DNA from: Amycolatopsis jiangsuensis
GTDB taxonomy: Bacteria > Actinomycetota > Actinomycetes > Mycobacteriales > Pseudonocardiaceae
Assembly: GCF_014204865.1 (NCBI RefSeq)
Contig: NZ_JACHMG010000001.1
Coordinates: forward strand, 1,736,001-1,800,000
Length of the DNA stretch: 64,000 bases
Reading direction: 5' to 3'
Position 1 is the first letter of the stretch, and every line of letters begins with the position of its first letter. Below are positions 23,757-33,900 of this stretch, one piece after another. The position numbers and the translations under genes are program-made. The notes under the pieces are model-generated. The model was not told where the DNA came from and did no database searches. It saw nothing but the letters and a program-made list of their open reading frames with translations.

Positions 23757-25508
23757 GTGCTGCCCGCGCTCCTGGTGGCGGTACCGCTGATCGCCGCGTG
23801 CCTGCTGCTCGGCCTCGGTCCCGTCCTGCCGCGCGCCGCCGCCGACGCGTTCGCGACCGGCACGGCCGTCGCGGTCACCGTCCTGGCCGGCATGCTGGTC
23901 GTACGGGCACAGGACCAGCGGGTCGTGACGTGGCTCGGCGGGCATCACCCGGACGGCACCCGCTCCACCGGCATCGTCCTCGTCGTGGACTCGCTCAGCG
24001 CCGTGCTGTCCGCGCTGACCGCGTTCCTCACGATGTGCGCGCTCGTGTACAGCTGGCGCTACTTCGCCGCGGTCGAGGCTCGTTACCACGCGCTGATCCT
24101 GCTGTTCCTGGCCGGCATGCTGGGCTTCCTGGTGACCGGCGACCTGTTCACCATGTTCGTGTTCTTCGAGCTGATGGGCGGAGTCGCGTACGCGCTCACC
24201 GGATATCGGGTGGAAGAGGCGGATTCGGTACAGGGCGCGTTCAACTTCGGGGTGGTGAACTCACTCGGCGCCTACTTCACGCTGATGGGGATCGGCCTGC
24301 TCTACGCCCGTGCCGGGCAGCTCGGGCTGGCGCAGCTGGGCGTCGCGCTGGGCGGGCGCACCGACGCGCTCACCACCGCCGCCTTCGTCCTCGTCTGCAC
24401 CGGGCTGCTGGTCAAGGCCGCCGCGGTGCCGTTCCACTTCTGGCTCGCCGACGCGCACGCGGTCGCCCCGGCGCCGGTGTGTGTGCTGTTCTCCGGCGTG
24501 ATGGTGGAACTCGGCCTGTACGGGGTCCTGCGTGTCCGGTCCGTGCTGTTCCCGGAGGCACCGGATCGCGTGCTGCTGGTACTGGGCGCGGGTACCGCGG
24601 TGCTGGGCGCCGTGCTCTGCGTGACGCAACGGCACCTCAAGCGGATGCTCGCGTATTCGACGATCGCGCACACCGGCCTGTTCCTGTGCGGGCTGGCGGC
24701 TTCCGGACCGCGGGCGGGCGCGGGTTTCGTGCTGTCGGTGCTGGGCCACGCCGGGGCGAAGTCGGCGTTGTTCCTGCTCGTCGGAGTGCTGCTCAATCGG
24801 TGGGAAAGCGTGGACGAGAACGAGCTGGCCGGCCGTGGCTCGCGGACCCAGGGCGTGCTGTTCGTCGTCGCCGCGCTCGGGCTGGCCGGGCTGCCACCGT
24901 TCGGTAGCGCACTGGGCAAGGACGTCACCGAAGGGGCCTCGCCCGAGTGGACGGCCGGGCTGGCCGTGCTGATCTCGGCCGTCACCGCGGGCGCGGTGCT
25001 GCGCGCGGGCCTGCGCGTCCACTTCGGACTCGGCAGGCAGCCCCGTGGCGGGTCCGGGGACAAGTCGACCGGAAGCGGTGAGGAACCCGAAACCACCCAG
25101 CGGATCCAGCGCATCCCGGCGACCATGCTGGGTGCGGTGGTTCTGCTCCTGGCGCTCGCGCTGGCCGCCGGAACGGTGCCGTGGCTCCGCGAAGCGGCGG
25201 CGGTGGCGGGTGCGCAGGTCGCCGACCGGGCGGGGTACCTGCACGCCGTCCTTCCGGTGCTGCCCGCGGCGCCCGCGATCCCGCCGGCGGAGGTTTCGTG
25301 GACCGGGACGGGCCTGGTTCACGCGGCCGCGGCCGTGCTGCTGGCGCTGGCCGTCGCCGCAGCGGGACTGTGGCCTCGCCGACGGGCACCGTCCGCGGTA
25401 CGCGACGGGATCCACGCTCTGCACCGCGCACATTCCGGGCATGTGGGCGACTACGTGGCCTGGCTGCTGGTGGGCGTCACCGTCCTGGCCGGGCTGGCGT
25501 GGCTGTGA
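23757..25508 (+). CDS. mnhD: Mrp/Mnh antiporter subunit D (NuoL/M/N-like proton channel)
   Basis: 583 residues, about 14 transmembrane helices. Key channel elements are [18 protein letters not shown] (Glu in TM5), [26 protein letters not shown] (Lys and the HFWLxxAHxxAPxPV motif) and [15 protein letters not shown]. This is the proton-pumping antiporter subunit related to complex I NuoM. It is longer than typical MrpD (~500) because of a C-terminal extension with two more helices. It is the only large antiporter subunit in the operon; no MrpA follows. GTG 23757 is two bases after mnhC's stop; the open frame further upstream is a shadow of mnhC. Confidence 0.88.
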   Translation: MLPALLVAVPLIAACLLLGLGPVLPRAAADAFATGTAVAVTVLAGMLVVRAQDQRVVTWLGGHHPDGTRSTGIVLVVDSLSAVLSALTAFLTMCALVYSWRYFAAVEARYHALILLFLAGMLGFLVTGDLFTMFVFFELMGGVAYALTGYRVEEADSVQGAFNFGVVNSLGAYFTLMGIGLLYARAGQLGLAQLGVALGGRTDALTTAAFVLVCTGLLVKAAAVPFHFWLADAHAVAPAPVCVLFSGVMVELGLYGVLRVRSVLFPEAPDRVLLVLGAGTAVLGAVLCVTQRHLKRMLAYSTIAHTGLFLCGLAASGPRAGAGFVLSVLGHAGAKSALFLLVGVLLNRWESVDENELAGRGSRTQGVLFVVAALGLAGLPPFGSALGKDVTEGASPEWTAGLAVLISAVTAGAVLRAGLRVHFGLGRQPRGGSGDKSTGSGEEPETTQRIQRIPATMLGAVVLLLALALAAGTVPWLREAAAVAGAQVADRAGYLHAVLPVLPAAPAIPPAEVSWTGTGLVHAAAAVLLALAVAAAGLWPRRRAPSAVRDGIHALHRAHSGHVGDYVAWLLVGVTVLAGLAWL

Positions 25509-25518
25509 CCGCCGATCG

Positions 25519-25544
25519 GTTTTCCGCTCCCGGCGACCGGGTAA
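25519..25544 (+). promoter_or_regulatory. SigB/SigF-type promoter of small acidic protein (and phosphoketolase?)
   Basis: GTTT at 25519-25522, 16-bp spacer, GGGTAA at 25539-25544, 34 bp before the ATG at 25579. The phosphoketolase gene follows 41 bp after the small gene without an obvious promoter of its own, so it may be read from here too. Confidence 0.65.
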
Positions 25545-25578
25545 CCCGGCGTCGATACCCGATGTGCTGGAGGTGTGC

Positions 25579-25752
25579 ATGCCCCGCGAAAGCGACCAGC
25601 ATTCGCCCCGTGCCGACGATGAGCTGAAGGCGGAACTGCAGGGCACGTTGAAGGGCAACGGCCCGGCCCGTGCCGAGGACTGGCGGGATCCCGAGCTTCC
25701 CGATGCCGAGGACGAACCCGACGTACCACCGACGGGAGGCACCACGGAGTAG
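25579..25752 (+). CDS. small acidic protein (57 aa), unknown
   Basis: 57 residues, Asp/Glu/Pro-rich and without hydrophobic stretch: MPRESDQHSPRADDELKAEL ... ending EDEPDVPPTGGTTE. Ideal GGAGGTG ribosome-binding site at 25569-25575 and a stress-type promoter upstream, which together make it a credible gene in spite of its size. Composition resembles the other small disordered stress proteins in this window. Unknown function. Confidence 0.7.
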   Translation: MPRESDQHSPRADDELKAELQGTLKGNGPARAEDWRDPELPDAEDEPDVPPTGGTTE

Positions 25753-25793
25753 GCAGCGGGATTCGGGACCAGCAGCCGACGAAGGGAGCTTCC

Positions 25794-28094
25794 GTGGCCG
25801 GCCGACCGGATGCCGGGACCCTGCGCCGCTACCGGCGTGCCTGCGACTACCTCGCCGCGGCGATGATCCACCTGAAGGACAACGTGCTGCTCACCGAGCC
25901 GTTGCGACCCGAGCACCTGAAACCGCGTCCGCTCGGTCACTGGGGCACCTGTCCGGGGCTCACGCTGATCTACGCCGGGCTGGACCGCCTGATCGCCGAG
26001 ACCGGACAGCGCACCCTGCTGGTCACCGGTCCCGGCCACGGAGCACCCGCCATCCACGCGAACCTGTGGCTGGAGGGCACGCACGCCGAGTACGACGCCG
26101 GGCTGTCGCGGGACGGCCGGGGGCTCGCGGCGCTGGTCCGCCGGTTCTCCTGGCCCGGCGGATTCCCCAGCCACCTCTCCCCCGAGGTGCCCGGGGTGAT
26201 CCACGAGGGCGGCGAACTCGGCTACGCGCTGGCCACCGCGTTCGGAGCGGCGTTCGACGATCCCGGGCTGCTGGTCGCCTGCGTGGTCGGCGACGGCGAA
26301 GCCGAGACCGGCCCCACCGCCGCTTCTTGGCACAGCCCGAAGTTCACCGGGTCCGGCGACGGCCGGGTGCTGCCGATCCTGCACCTCAACGGCTACAAGA
26401 TCTCGTCGCCGACGCTGTACGAGAGCATGAGCGCCACCGAGCTCGAGCGGTACTTCGCCGGCTGCGGCTGGACCCCGCTGCTCGTCGACGTCCGGGGTGC
26501 GGACAATCCGGACGAGCTGCTCGGCACCGCGCTGAGCCGGGCGCACGCCCACGACGGCGGCCCGCCGCCGATGATCGTGCTCCGCAGTGAGAAAGGATTC
26601 GGCCTGCCTTCTGCCGCGCCGGACGGCACCCCGCTCGCCGGGACGTTCCACGCGCACCAGGTCCCGCTCCCCGGGGCCGCGGGCGATCCGGAGCAGCTGG
26701 CGGCGCTGGAGCGGTGGCTGCGCTCTTACCGTCCGGAGGAGCTGTTCGACGCGGACGGCGTCCCGGCACCGGACCTGCTCGACGTGCCCCCCGAGCCCGG
26801 TTTGCGGCTGGGCCGGGTCCCCCAGGCCAACGGCGGGCTCCTGCGCGAGGATCTGCCGTTGCCGGACACCGGGATGTTCGCCATCGACGTCCGCGGTCCC
26901 GGTTCGACCGACGCGAGCGCGCCCGAGGTGCTCGGTGCCTGGCTGGCCGAACTGGTCCGCGAGGCCCCGGAGAACTTCCGCGTGGTCTGCCCGGACGAAC
27001 TGCAGTCCAACAAGCTGGGGGCGCTCCTCGACGCGACACCGCGGCAGTTCGACCGTGCGGTACCCGGATACACCGAACATCTCGGCGGCCGCGGCCGGGT
27101 GCTGGAAGTGCTGTCCGAGCATCTGTGCCAGGGCTGGCTGGAGGGCTACCTGCTCACCGGCAGGCACGGGCTGTTCCCGTGTTACGAGGCCTTCGTCTCC
27201 ATTGTGGACAGTATGGTCAACCAGTACGCCAAGTTCCTCAAGATGTCGGGCGAGGTACCGTGGCGTGCCCCGGTGGCGAGCCTGAACTACCTGCTCAGCA
27301 GCGACGGCTGGCGCCAGGACCACAACGGCTACAGCCACCAGGGTCCCGGCTTCATCAACCAGATGCTCACCAAGAAGGCCAGCACCACCCGCGTCTACCT
27401 GCCGCCGGACGCCAACACGCTGCTGCACACCATGCGCCGCTGCCTGGCTTCGACCGATCTCATCAACGTGGTCGTCGCGGGCAAGCAGGGCGGTCCACAG
27501 TGGCTTTCGCACGACGACGCCGCGGTGCATTGCCGTGCCGGCGCGGCGGAGTGGCCGTGGGCGGGCACCGGTTCCGGCGCCCCGGACGTGGTGCTCGCCT
27601 GCGCCGGCACCACGCCCACGGTCGAGACGCTCGCCGCGGCCGCTCTGCTCCGGGAACGCGCACCGGGACTGAAAGTCCGCGTGGTGAACGTCGTGGACCT
27701 GCTCTCGCTGTGCCCGGCGGACCGGCATCCGCACGGTCTGTCCGCCGAAGAGTTCACCGACTGCTTCGGGAAAGCGGTACCGGTGGTGTTCGCCTTCCAC
27801 GGCTACCCGTCCGCAGTGCACGAGGTGCTGCACGGCCGCGCCGGCTCCGGCCGCTTCCACGTGCACGGGTACCTCGAGGAAGGCACCACGACCACCCCGT
27901 TCGACCTGCTGGCGAGCAACCGGATGAGCCGGCACGACCTGGCCGCCGACGCGGTGCGCCGGGCGCGTGGCTGGGCTTCGGAGGGCGGCGACATCGCCCG
28001 CGCGCTGGTGGCGGAACGCGACGAGGTGCTCGAACAATCCTATCGCGACGGACAGGATCCCGAAGGGATCACCGGATGGCGGTGGCCGGGATGA
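25794..28094 (+). CDS. xfp: xylulose-5-phosphate/fructose-6-phosphate phosphoketolase
   Basis: 766 residues, slightly shorter than the usual ~790-820. Thiamine-diphosphate enzyme that cleaves xylulose-5-P or fructose-6-P with phosphate to acetyl phosphate plus glyceraldehyde-3-P or erythrose-4-P. Signatures: GHWGTCPGLTLIYAGL, the TPP-binding GDGEAETGPTAASWHS, LHLNGYKISSPTL, LLTGRHGLFPCYEAFV, and WRQDHNGYSHQGPGFINQ in the pyrimidine domain. GTG start with AAGGGAG. The last codon overlaps the acetate kinase start (ATGA), so the acetyl phosphate is passed to AckA for ATP synthesis. Confidence 0.95.
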   Translation: MAGRPDAGTLRRYRRACDYLAAAMIHLKDNVLLTEPLRPEHLKPRPLGHWGTCPGLTLIYAGLDRLIAETGQRTLLVTGPGHGAPAIHANLWLEGTHAEYDAGLSRDGRGLAALVRRFSWPGGFPSHLSPEVPGVIHEGGELGYALATAFGAAFDDPGLLVACVVGDGEAETGPTAASWHSPKFTGSGDGRVLPILHLNGYKISSPTLYESMSATELERYFAGCGWTPLLVDVRGADNPDELLGTALSRAHAHDGGPPPMIVLRSEKGFGLPSAAPDGTPLAGTFHAHQVPLPGAAGDPEQLAALERWLRSYRPEELFDADGVPAPDLLDVPPEPGLRLGRVPQANGGLLREDLPLPDTGMFAIDVRGPGSTDASAPEVLGAWLAELVREAPENFRVVCPDELQSNKLGALLDATPRQFDRAVPGYTEHLGGRGRVLEVLSEHLCQGWLEGYLLTGRHGLFPCYEAFVSIVDSMVNQYAKFLKMSGEVPWRAPVASLNYLLSSDGWRQDHNGYSHQGPGFINQMLTKKASTTRVYLPPDANTLLHTMRRCLASTDLINVVVAGKQGGPQWLSHDDAAVHCRAGAAEWPWAGTGSGAPDVVLACAGTTPTVETLAAAALLRERAPGLKVRVVNVVDLLSLCPADRHPHGLSAEEFTDCFGKAVPVVFAFHGYPSAVHEVLHGRAGSGRFHVHGYLEEGTTTTPFDLLASNRMSRHDLAADAVRRARGWASEGGDIARALVAERDEVLEQSYRDGQDPEGITGWRWPG

Positions 28095-29161
28095 AGGTGC
28101 TGACGGTCAACCCCGGCTCGGGCAGCCTGCGCCTGCACGTGGTCGAGGACGAGCAGGTGCTCGACAGCCGGGAAACCGGGCCGCTCGGGGAAGCCGAGTC
28201 GCAGGTACGGGCCTTCGCCGAGCAGTGGCGCGAGGTCGGCGTCGTCGCGCACCGGCTCGTCCACGGTGGCTCGCATCTCGTCACGCCGACCACCGTGACG
28301 CGGCAGGTCCGCGAGACGATCGCCGCCTGCCGTTCCCTGGCACCGGAACACGTGCCGAACACCGAGGCTCTGCTGGACCTGCTGACCGAGCTGCTGCCGG
28401 ACGCCCGGCACGTGGTCTGCCCGGACACCGCGTTCCATCGGGGGCTGCCGGAGATCGCCCGCACCTACGCGCTGCCCGAACGCTGGCGCGCCCGCTGGGA
28501 CCTGCGCCGCTACGGCTTCCACGGGCTTTCGTTCTCGTGGGCTGTGCGACGGACGGCCGAGCTGCTCGACCGGCCCGCCGGCGAGCTGAACCTGCTGGTG
28601 GCGCATCTGTCCGGCGGTTGCTCGGTCACTGCGATAGCGCACGGGCGCAGCGTCGACACCTCGATGGGTTTCACCCCGCTGGAGGGCACGATGATGGCCA
28701 AGCGGTCCGGCAGCGTCGACCCCGGCATGCTGCTGTGGCTGCTGCGAGAAGGCCATCTGACCGTCGAGGAGCTGGAAGACGGCCTCTACCACCATTCCGG
28801 ACTGCGGGGCCTGTCCACCACCTCGGACGACACCCGCGAACTGGTCCGCGCGGCGAACGCCGGCGACGTCAAAGCCAGCTTCACGATGGCGGTCTTCGAA
28901 CACCACGTCCGCCGGGAACTGGCCGCCGTCGCCGCGAGCCTGCCCCGGATCGATGCGCTGGTCTTCACCGGCGACATCGGCTGGGACCAGCCGGAGGTCG
29001 CGGAATCCGTGGCCGGCGGCCTGCCCGTCCTCGGCATCCACGGTGGCCTCTCCCGGTCCCGCGACGACGACAGCGTGATCAGCGGCCCGGACGCGCCGGT
29101 ACCCGTACTGGCGGTGCAGTCCCGGGAAGAGCTGTCGCTGGCCCGCGAGGCGACCGCCTGA
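28091..29161 (+). CDS. ackA: acetate kinase (AckA family)
   Basis: 356 residues; canonical AckA is ~400. Converts acetyl phosphate and ADP to acetate and ATP. Motifs: VNPGSGSLRLHVVED (phosphate loop, normally N-x-G-S-S-S-x-K), VAHRLVHGG, DLRRYGFHGLSFSWAVRR, LVAHLSGGCSVTAIAHGRSVDTSMGFTPLEGTMMAKRSGSVDPG and FTGDIGWDQPEV. Differences from the consensus (PGSGSLR, FTGDIG instead of FTxGIGE, shorter length) mark a divergent branch common beside actinobacterial phosphoketolases. ATG 28091 is inside the xfp stop (ATGA); ATG 28076 is an alternative. Confidence 0.88.
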   Translation: MKVLTVNPGSGSLRLHVVEDEQVLDSRETGPLGEAESQVRAFAEQWREVGVVAHRLVHGGSHLVTPTTVTRQVRETIAACRSLAPEHVPNTEALLDLLTELLPDARHVVCPDTAFHRGLPEIARTYALPERWRARWDLRRYGFHGLSFSWAVRRTAELLDRPAGELNLLVAHLSGGCSVTAIAHGRSVDTSMGFTPLEGTMMAKRSGSVDPGMLLWLLREGHLTVEELEDGLYHHSGLRGLSTTSDDTRELVRAANAGDVKASFTMAVFEHHVRRELAAVAASLPRIDALVFTGDIGWDQPEVAESVAGGLPVLGIHGGLSRSRDDDSVISGPDAPVPVLAVQSREELSLAREATA

Positions 29162-29218
29162 CCGTTGCCAGGGATGCGGCCGGCTCATCGGGCCCGATCG
29201 GCAGCCGACCGCCTGCTC

Positions 29219-30139
29219 TCACTGCTCTCGCGCGGCCTTGCGGGCTTTCTGCGGCAGCACCACGTATTTCGGATCCTTCGCGGAAGCCACGCCGGCCTGG
29301 TACACACCGAAGCGCGTGCACAACCCGGCGGCGAGATACGCCGCGCCGCCCGCCACCGCGGCCGCCTTGCTCCGCGTCGCGGCCAGCGACAACGCCGCAC
29401 CCGCCGCGGTCAGCCCCCGCGCCGCCTTGAGCAGTTTCCCCGCACGGCCTTCCCGGTACGGTTCGGACACCAGGCCCAATCCGTGCTCGACCTGGTGCGC
29501 CACCGCCAGTTCCGCCGCCGCTCCCGCCAATCCGGCACGCACCACCGGCGCCACCTCGGACTTCGGCGCGGCGAGCAACGCCAGCCCCGCACCGCTCGTC
29601 ACCGCGCTTCCGGCGAACAGGAACGGCAGGTGCCGCCGTGCTTCGTGCCACGAAGGGGTCGCGGTGTCGGCCAGCAGAACCGCGGTGTACGTGCACATCG
29701 CCGGTCCGAGAACACCGGCCGCGGCGCCCGCGAGCTTCCCGGCCGGCCGCAGCAGCCCGGTCTCCGCGGAACCCGCCGACACCGCGGCCAGCCCGGAGAA
29801 CGGCGCCAGAATCCACGAACCGACCGACAGCGGCGAGGTCGGCTTCAGCACCCGCAGCATGTGCAGGAACCGCGCCGGCCGCCCGAGGTCGTGGATCAGC
29901 GCGACGACGCTGGCGCTCGCCCCGCCCGCCGCGGCCAGCCTGCCGATCCGCGCCAGGCTCGGCCTGCCGGTCAGCCCGGCGAGGCTCGCGATCGTCGCCG
30001 ACGATCCGGCCAGGCCGCCGAGGAACAGGTACAGCGGCACGTCCGGCTGTTTCCACGCCGGTTCCTTGAGGATCGGCCGCCCGTAGTAGGAGCTGAACTC
30101 CGCGGGCTCGACCATCGTCGGTTCGCGGCGCGGGCTCAC
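29219..30139 (-). CDS. NrfD-like membrane anchor of formate dehydrogenase
   Basis: 306 residues with about eight hydrophobic helices: LYLFLGGLAGSSATIASLAG, GASASVVALIHDLGRPARFLHMLR, SWILAPFSGLAAVSAG, and others. The DLGRPARFLHMLRVLKPTSPLSVGSW segment is the hallmark of NrfD/PsrC quinone-reactive anchors. It should pass electrons from the FeS subunit to menaquinone. The GTG at 30139 sits in a GTGA overlap with the FeS gene, and an internal Met follows eight residues later. Last gene of the selenium/formate operon. Confidence 0.85.
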   Translation of the reverse strand: MSPRREPTMVEPAEFSSYYGRPILKEPAWKQPDVPLYLFLGGLAGSSATIASLAGLTGRPSLARIGRLAAAGGASASVVALIHDLGRPARFLHMLRVLKPTSPLSVGSWILAPFSGLAAVSAGSAETGLLRPAGKLAGAAAGVLGPAMCTYTAVLLADTATPSWHEARRHLPFLFAGSAVTSGAGLALLAAPKSEVAPVVRAGLAGAAAELAVAHQVEHGLGLVSEPYREGRAGKLLKAARGLTAAGAALSLAATRSKAAAVAGGAAYLAAGLCTRFGVYQAGVASAKDPKYVVLPQKARKAAREQ

Positions 30140-30957
30140 CGGCGCCGCCCCAGGAACGAAACCGCCAGCGTGCCCGCGACGCCGAGCGCGGCGGCCGCGG
30201 CGTGCTTCCACATCTGCGCGAGGTTCTTGGTGGGCACCTGCGGATCCGGCGGGAAGCCGTACACCTCGGGCTCGTCCAGCAGGAGGAAGAAGGCGCCGTC
30301 CCCGCCGACGCCGTCGGACGGGTCGTGTCCGTACAGCCGCGCCTGCGGTATCCCGGCCTCGTGCAGCGCGTCCACCCGTTCGGCCGCGCGCTCCCGCAGC
30401 TCGTCCAGCTCACCGAACTGGATCGAGTCCGTCGGACACGCCTTGGCGCACGCCGGTTCGAGCCCCTCACCGAGCCGGTCGTAGCACAGGGTGCACTTGA
30501 ACGCGCGCCCGTCGCTCTCCCGCTTCTCGATCACGCCGTACGGGCAGGCGGGCACGCAGTAGCCGCACCCGTTGCAGATGTCCTCCTGCACCACCACGGT
30601 GTCGAATTCGGTGCGGAACAACGCGCCGGTCGGGCAGACGTCCAGGCAGCCGGCATGGGTGCAGTGCTTGCACACGTCGCTGGACATCAGCCAGCGCACC
30701 CCCGGATCACCGTCCTGTTCGGGCGCGCCGATCGAGGGCATCCCCAGCTCCACCGCGGGCTGCTCCACGAACGCCACGTGCCGCCAGGCATCCGCCCCGA
30801 GATCCCCGGTGTTGTCATACGACGTGCCGAGCAGGTCGAGCTCCCGGCCGGGCACGTCGTTCCACTCCTTGCACGCGACCTCGCACGCCTTGCACCCGAT
30901 GCACACCGACGTGTCGGTGAAGAAGCCCATCCGGGGCTGGGTGCCGTAGTCAGCCAT
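30136..30957 (-). CDS. fdhB: formate dehydrogenase FeS subunit (four 4Fe-4S clusters)
   Basis: 273 residues. Four cysteine clusters are readable: CIGCKACEVACKEWN, CKHCTHAGCLDVC, CNGCGYCVPACPYGV and CTLCYDRLGEGLEPACAKAC, the pattern of FdnH/FdoH-type electron-transfer subunits. The C-terminal helix (MWKHAAAAALGVAGTLAVSFLGRRR) may anchor it to the membrane. The ATG at 30957 overlaps the end of the catalytic gene by 8 bp and its stop overlaps the anchor gene start, so all three are co-translated. Confidence 0.92.
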   Translation of the reverse strand: MADYGTQPRMGFFTDTSVCIGCKACEVACKEWNDVPGRELDLLGTSYDNTGDLGADAWRHVAFVEQPAVELGMPSIGAPEQDGDPGVRWLMSSDVCKHCTHAGCLDVCPTGALFRTEFDTVVVQEDICNGCGYCVPACPYGVIEKRESDGRAFKCTLCYDRLGEGLEPACAKACPTDSIQFGELDELRERAAERVDALHEAGIPQARLYGHDPSDGVGGDGAFFLLLDEPEVYGFPPDPQVPTKNLAQMWKHAAAAALGVAGTLAVSFLGRRR

Positions 30958-33900
30958 CCGCCCTCCTGCGGTAGTCCTCGACCAGGTCCAGCAGGTCCCG
31001 GCCACGCGGACGGCGGCCTGCCACGATGTCGCACGTCGCCGCCTTCGCCTCCTGGATGTGCACGTTCGGGTCCATCACCACCGACAGCAGGTCGTTCGCC
31101 GAATCACCGCGAGAGAGCCCGTTCGGACCCCAGTGATACGGCAGCCCGACCTGGTGAATCGTGCGTCCCCGCACCCGCAGCGGCTTCATCCGCGCGGTCA
31201 CCAGCACCCGCGCCTCGATCGCGGTGCGCGCCGAGACGATGGTGGCCCAGCCCCGGTTCTCCAGCCCGCGTTCGGCCGCCAGCTCCGGGGAGACCTCGCA
31301 GAAGAACTCCGGCTGCAGTTCGGACAGGTACGGCAGGGTCCGGCTCATCCCGCCCGCCGTGTGGTGCTCGGTCAGCCGGTAGGTGGTGAACACGTACGGG
31401 TAGACCGAGCTGCGGGACGGGTTGTACGGGTTCGAGGCGATGTCGAGTGTCTGCCGGGCCGGGTTGTCCTGCTGGCGGTAGAGCGCGTTGTCCACCGGCG
31501 ATTCGAAGGGCTCGTAGTGCGTCGGCAGCGGGCCGTCGGTGAGCCCGGCCGGGACGTAGAGCCACGCCCGTCCGTCGGTCTGCATGATGAACGGCTCCGC
31601 GCCGCCGAGGGCGTCCTGCGCCTTCGCGCCGTCCGGCGGCACGTAGTCCGGGCGTTTCGAGGCCTCGAAGTCCGGCACGTCCGGACCGGTCCAGCGGCCG
31701 TTCTCCTCGTCCCAGTACACGTACTTCTTGCGTTCGCTCCACGGCTTCCCCGCCGGGTCGGCGGAGGCGCGGTTGTAGATGATCCGCCGGTTCGCCGGCC
31801 ACGCCCAGGCCCACTTCGAGGCGACCCAGTCCTGTTCGGAACCGGGGGTGCGGTCGGCCGCGTGGTTGTGGCCGTCCGCGCGCACCCCGCAGTAGATCCA
31901 GCAGCCACACGTGGTGGAACCGTCGTCCTTGAGCTCGGTGTAGGCCGAGAGCGGACCGTTCGGGCCGTGCCCGTTGATCTCGGCGAGCACCGAGTCCGCC
32001 GACGGGTCGGCGGTCGGGCCCTCCGTCGGGTAGCTCCACGTCAGCTCCTGCACCGGCAGGTCCCTCGGCTGCGTGCTGCCGGCCAGCTTCTCCCGGATGA
32101 TCCGGCCGAGGTGGTAGTAGAACCACAGGTCGCTGCGTGCGTCACCGGGCGGTTCGACGGCCTTGTGGTGCCACTGCAGCAACCGCTGGGTGTTGGTGAA
32201 ACTGCCGTCCTTCTCGGTGTGCGCGGCGGCGGGCAGGAAGAACACCTCGGTGCCGATCTCGGTGCTCGCCAGTTCGCCGCTCTCGATCTCCGGACCGTCC
32301 TTCCAGAACGTCGCGGACTCGATCATCTGCAGGTCACGCACCACCAGCCACTCGAGGTTCGCCAGGCCGAGCCGCTGCATCTTTCCGTTCGCCGACCCGA
32401 CCGCCGGGTTCTCCCCGACCAGGAAGTAGCCCTTGCACTCACCGTCCAGCTGCGCCTTGACGGTGGTGTAGGTGCCGTGGTCGCCGGTGAGCTTCGGCAG
32501 ATGGTCGAAGCGGAAGTCGTTGTGCGGCTGGGCGTGCTCGCCCCAGTAGGCCTTGAGCAGACTCACCGCGTACGAGCGCATGTTGCCCCAGAACCCGGTG
32601 GACCCCGCGTCGGTGGCCACGTACTCCTCGAGGCCGAAGTGCTGGTGCGCGTGCGGCATCGGCAGGTAACCGGGCAGCAGGTTGAACAACGTCGGGATGT
32701 CGGTGGAACCCTGGATGCTCGCGTGCCCGCGCAACGCGAGGATCCCGCCGCCGGGACGGCCGATGTTGCCCAGCAGCGTCTGCAGGATCGAGGCGGTGCG
32801 GATGTACTGGGCACCCACGGTGTGATGCGTCCAGCCGACCGAGTAGACCCAGGCCGTGGTGCGCTCGCGGCCGGAATTGCGCGTGACCGCGTCGGCGATC
32901 TCCCGGAACTGCTCGACCGGGATCCCGCAGACGTCGGCGACGACCTCCGGGGTGTAGCGGGCGAAGTGCCGCTTCAGCACCTGGTACACGCACCGCGGGT
33001 GCTGCAGCGTCTCGTCGATCCGCGGTTTGGCGCCGATGGCCGCACCACCGCTGCCGTAGGACTCGGCGCGCGCCGAGCTCTGGTGGCCCTCCCCGCCGTG
33101 GTGCTGTTCGCCGCGCGGGCCCTCCTCCCGCTTCCCGGCGGCGGGGACCGCGTCGGCGCCCTCGTAGGCCCAGCTCGTCACGTCGTACTGCTTGCGCTCC
33201 GGGTCGTAGCCGGAGAACAGGCCGTCCAGGTCCTCGGTGTCCCGGAAGTCCTCGTTCAGGATCGCCCCGGCGTTGGTGTAGGCGACCACGTACTCGCGGA
33301 AGTCCAGTTCGTTGCTCAGCACGTGGTTGACCAGGCCGCCGAGGAAGGCGATGTCCGAACCGGCGCGCAGCGCGGCGTGCGTGTGCGCCAGCGCGCTGGT
33401 GCGGGTGAACCGCGGGTCGACGTGGATGATCTTCGCGCCGCGGGCCTTCGCCTCCATCACCCACTGGAACCCGACCGGATGGGCTTCGGCCATGTTCGAG
33501 CCCTGGATGACGATACAGTCGGCGTTGGCGAGGTCCTGCTGGAACGTCGTGGCGCCCCCACGACCGAAGGAGGTCCCCAGACCGGGAACCGTGGCGGAGT
33601 GTCAAATACGCGCCTGGTTCTCGATCTGGATCGCGCCGAGCGCGGTGTAGAGCTTCTTCATCAGGTAGTTCTCTTCGTTGTCCAGCGTCGCGCCGCCCAG
33701 GCTGGCGAAGCCGAGCGTGCGGTTCAGCCGGACCCCGTTCTCGTCGCTGTCCTGCCACGTCTGCGCACGGGTGGCCAGTACGCGGTCGGCGATCATCTCC
33801 ATCGCCTGGTCCAGCGGAAGGGACTCCCATTCGGTGCCGTGCGGACGGCGGTAGAGCACCTCGGTCACCCGGCTGGGGCTGGTCACGAGCTGCTTGCTCG

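Noticed and set aside
24261..28037. 1,258-aa open frame on the minus strand
   Set aside because: Antisense to mnhD and phosphoketolase, both with full family signatures; its protein is low-complexity Arg/Gly/Gln and reflects third-position GC.
33602..33604. fdhA as a pseudogene with a nonsense mutation
   Set aside because: The stop is UGA at the known Sec position, a SECIS hairpin follows at the right distance, and the whole Sec machinery is adjacent.
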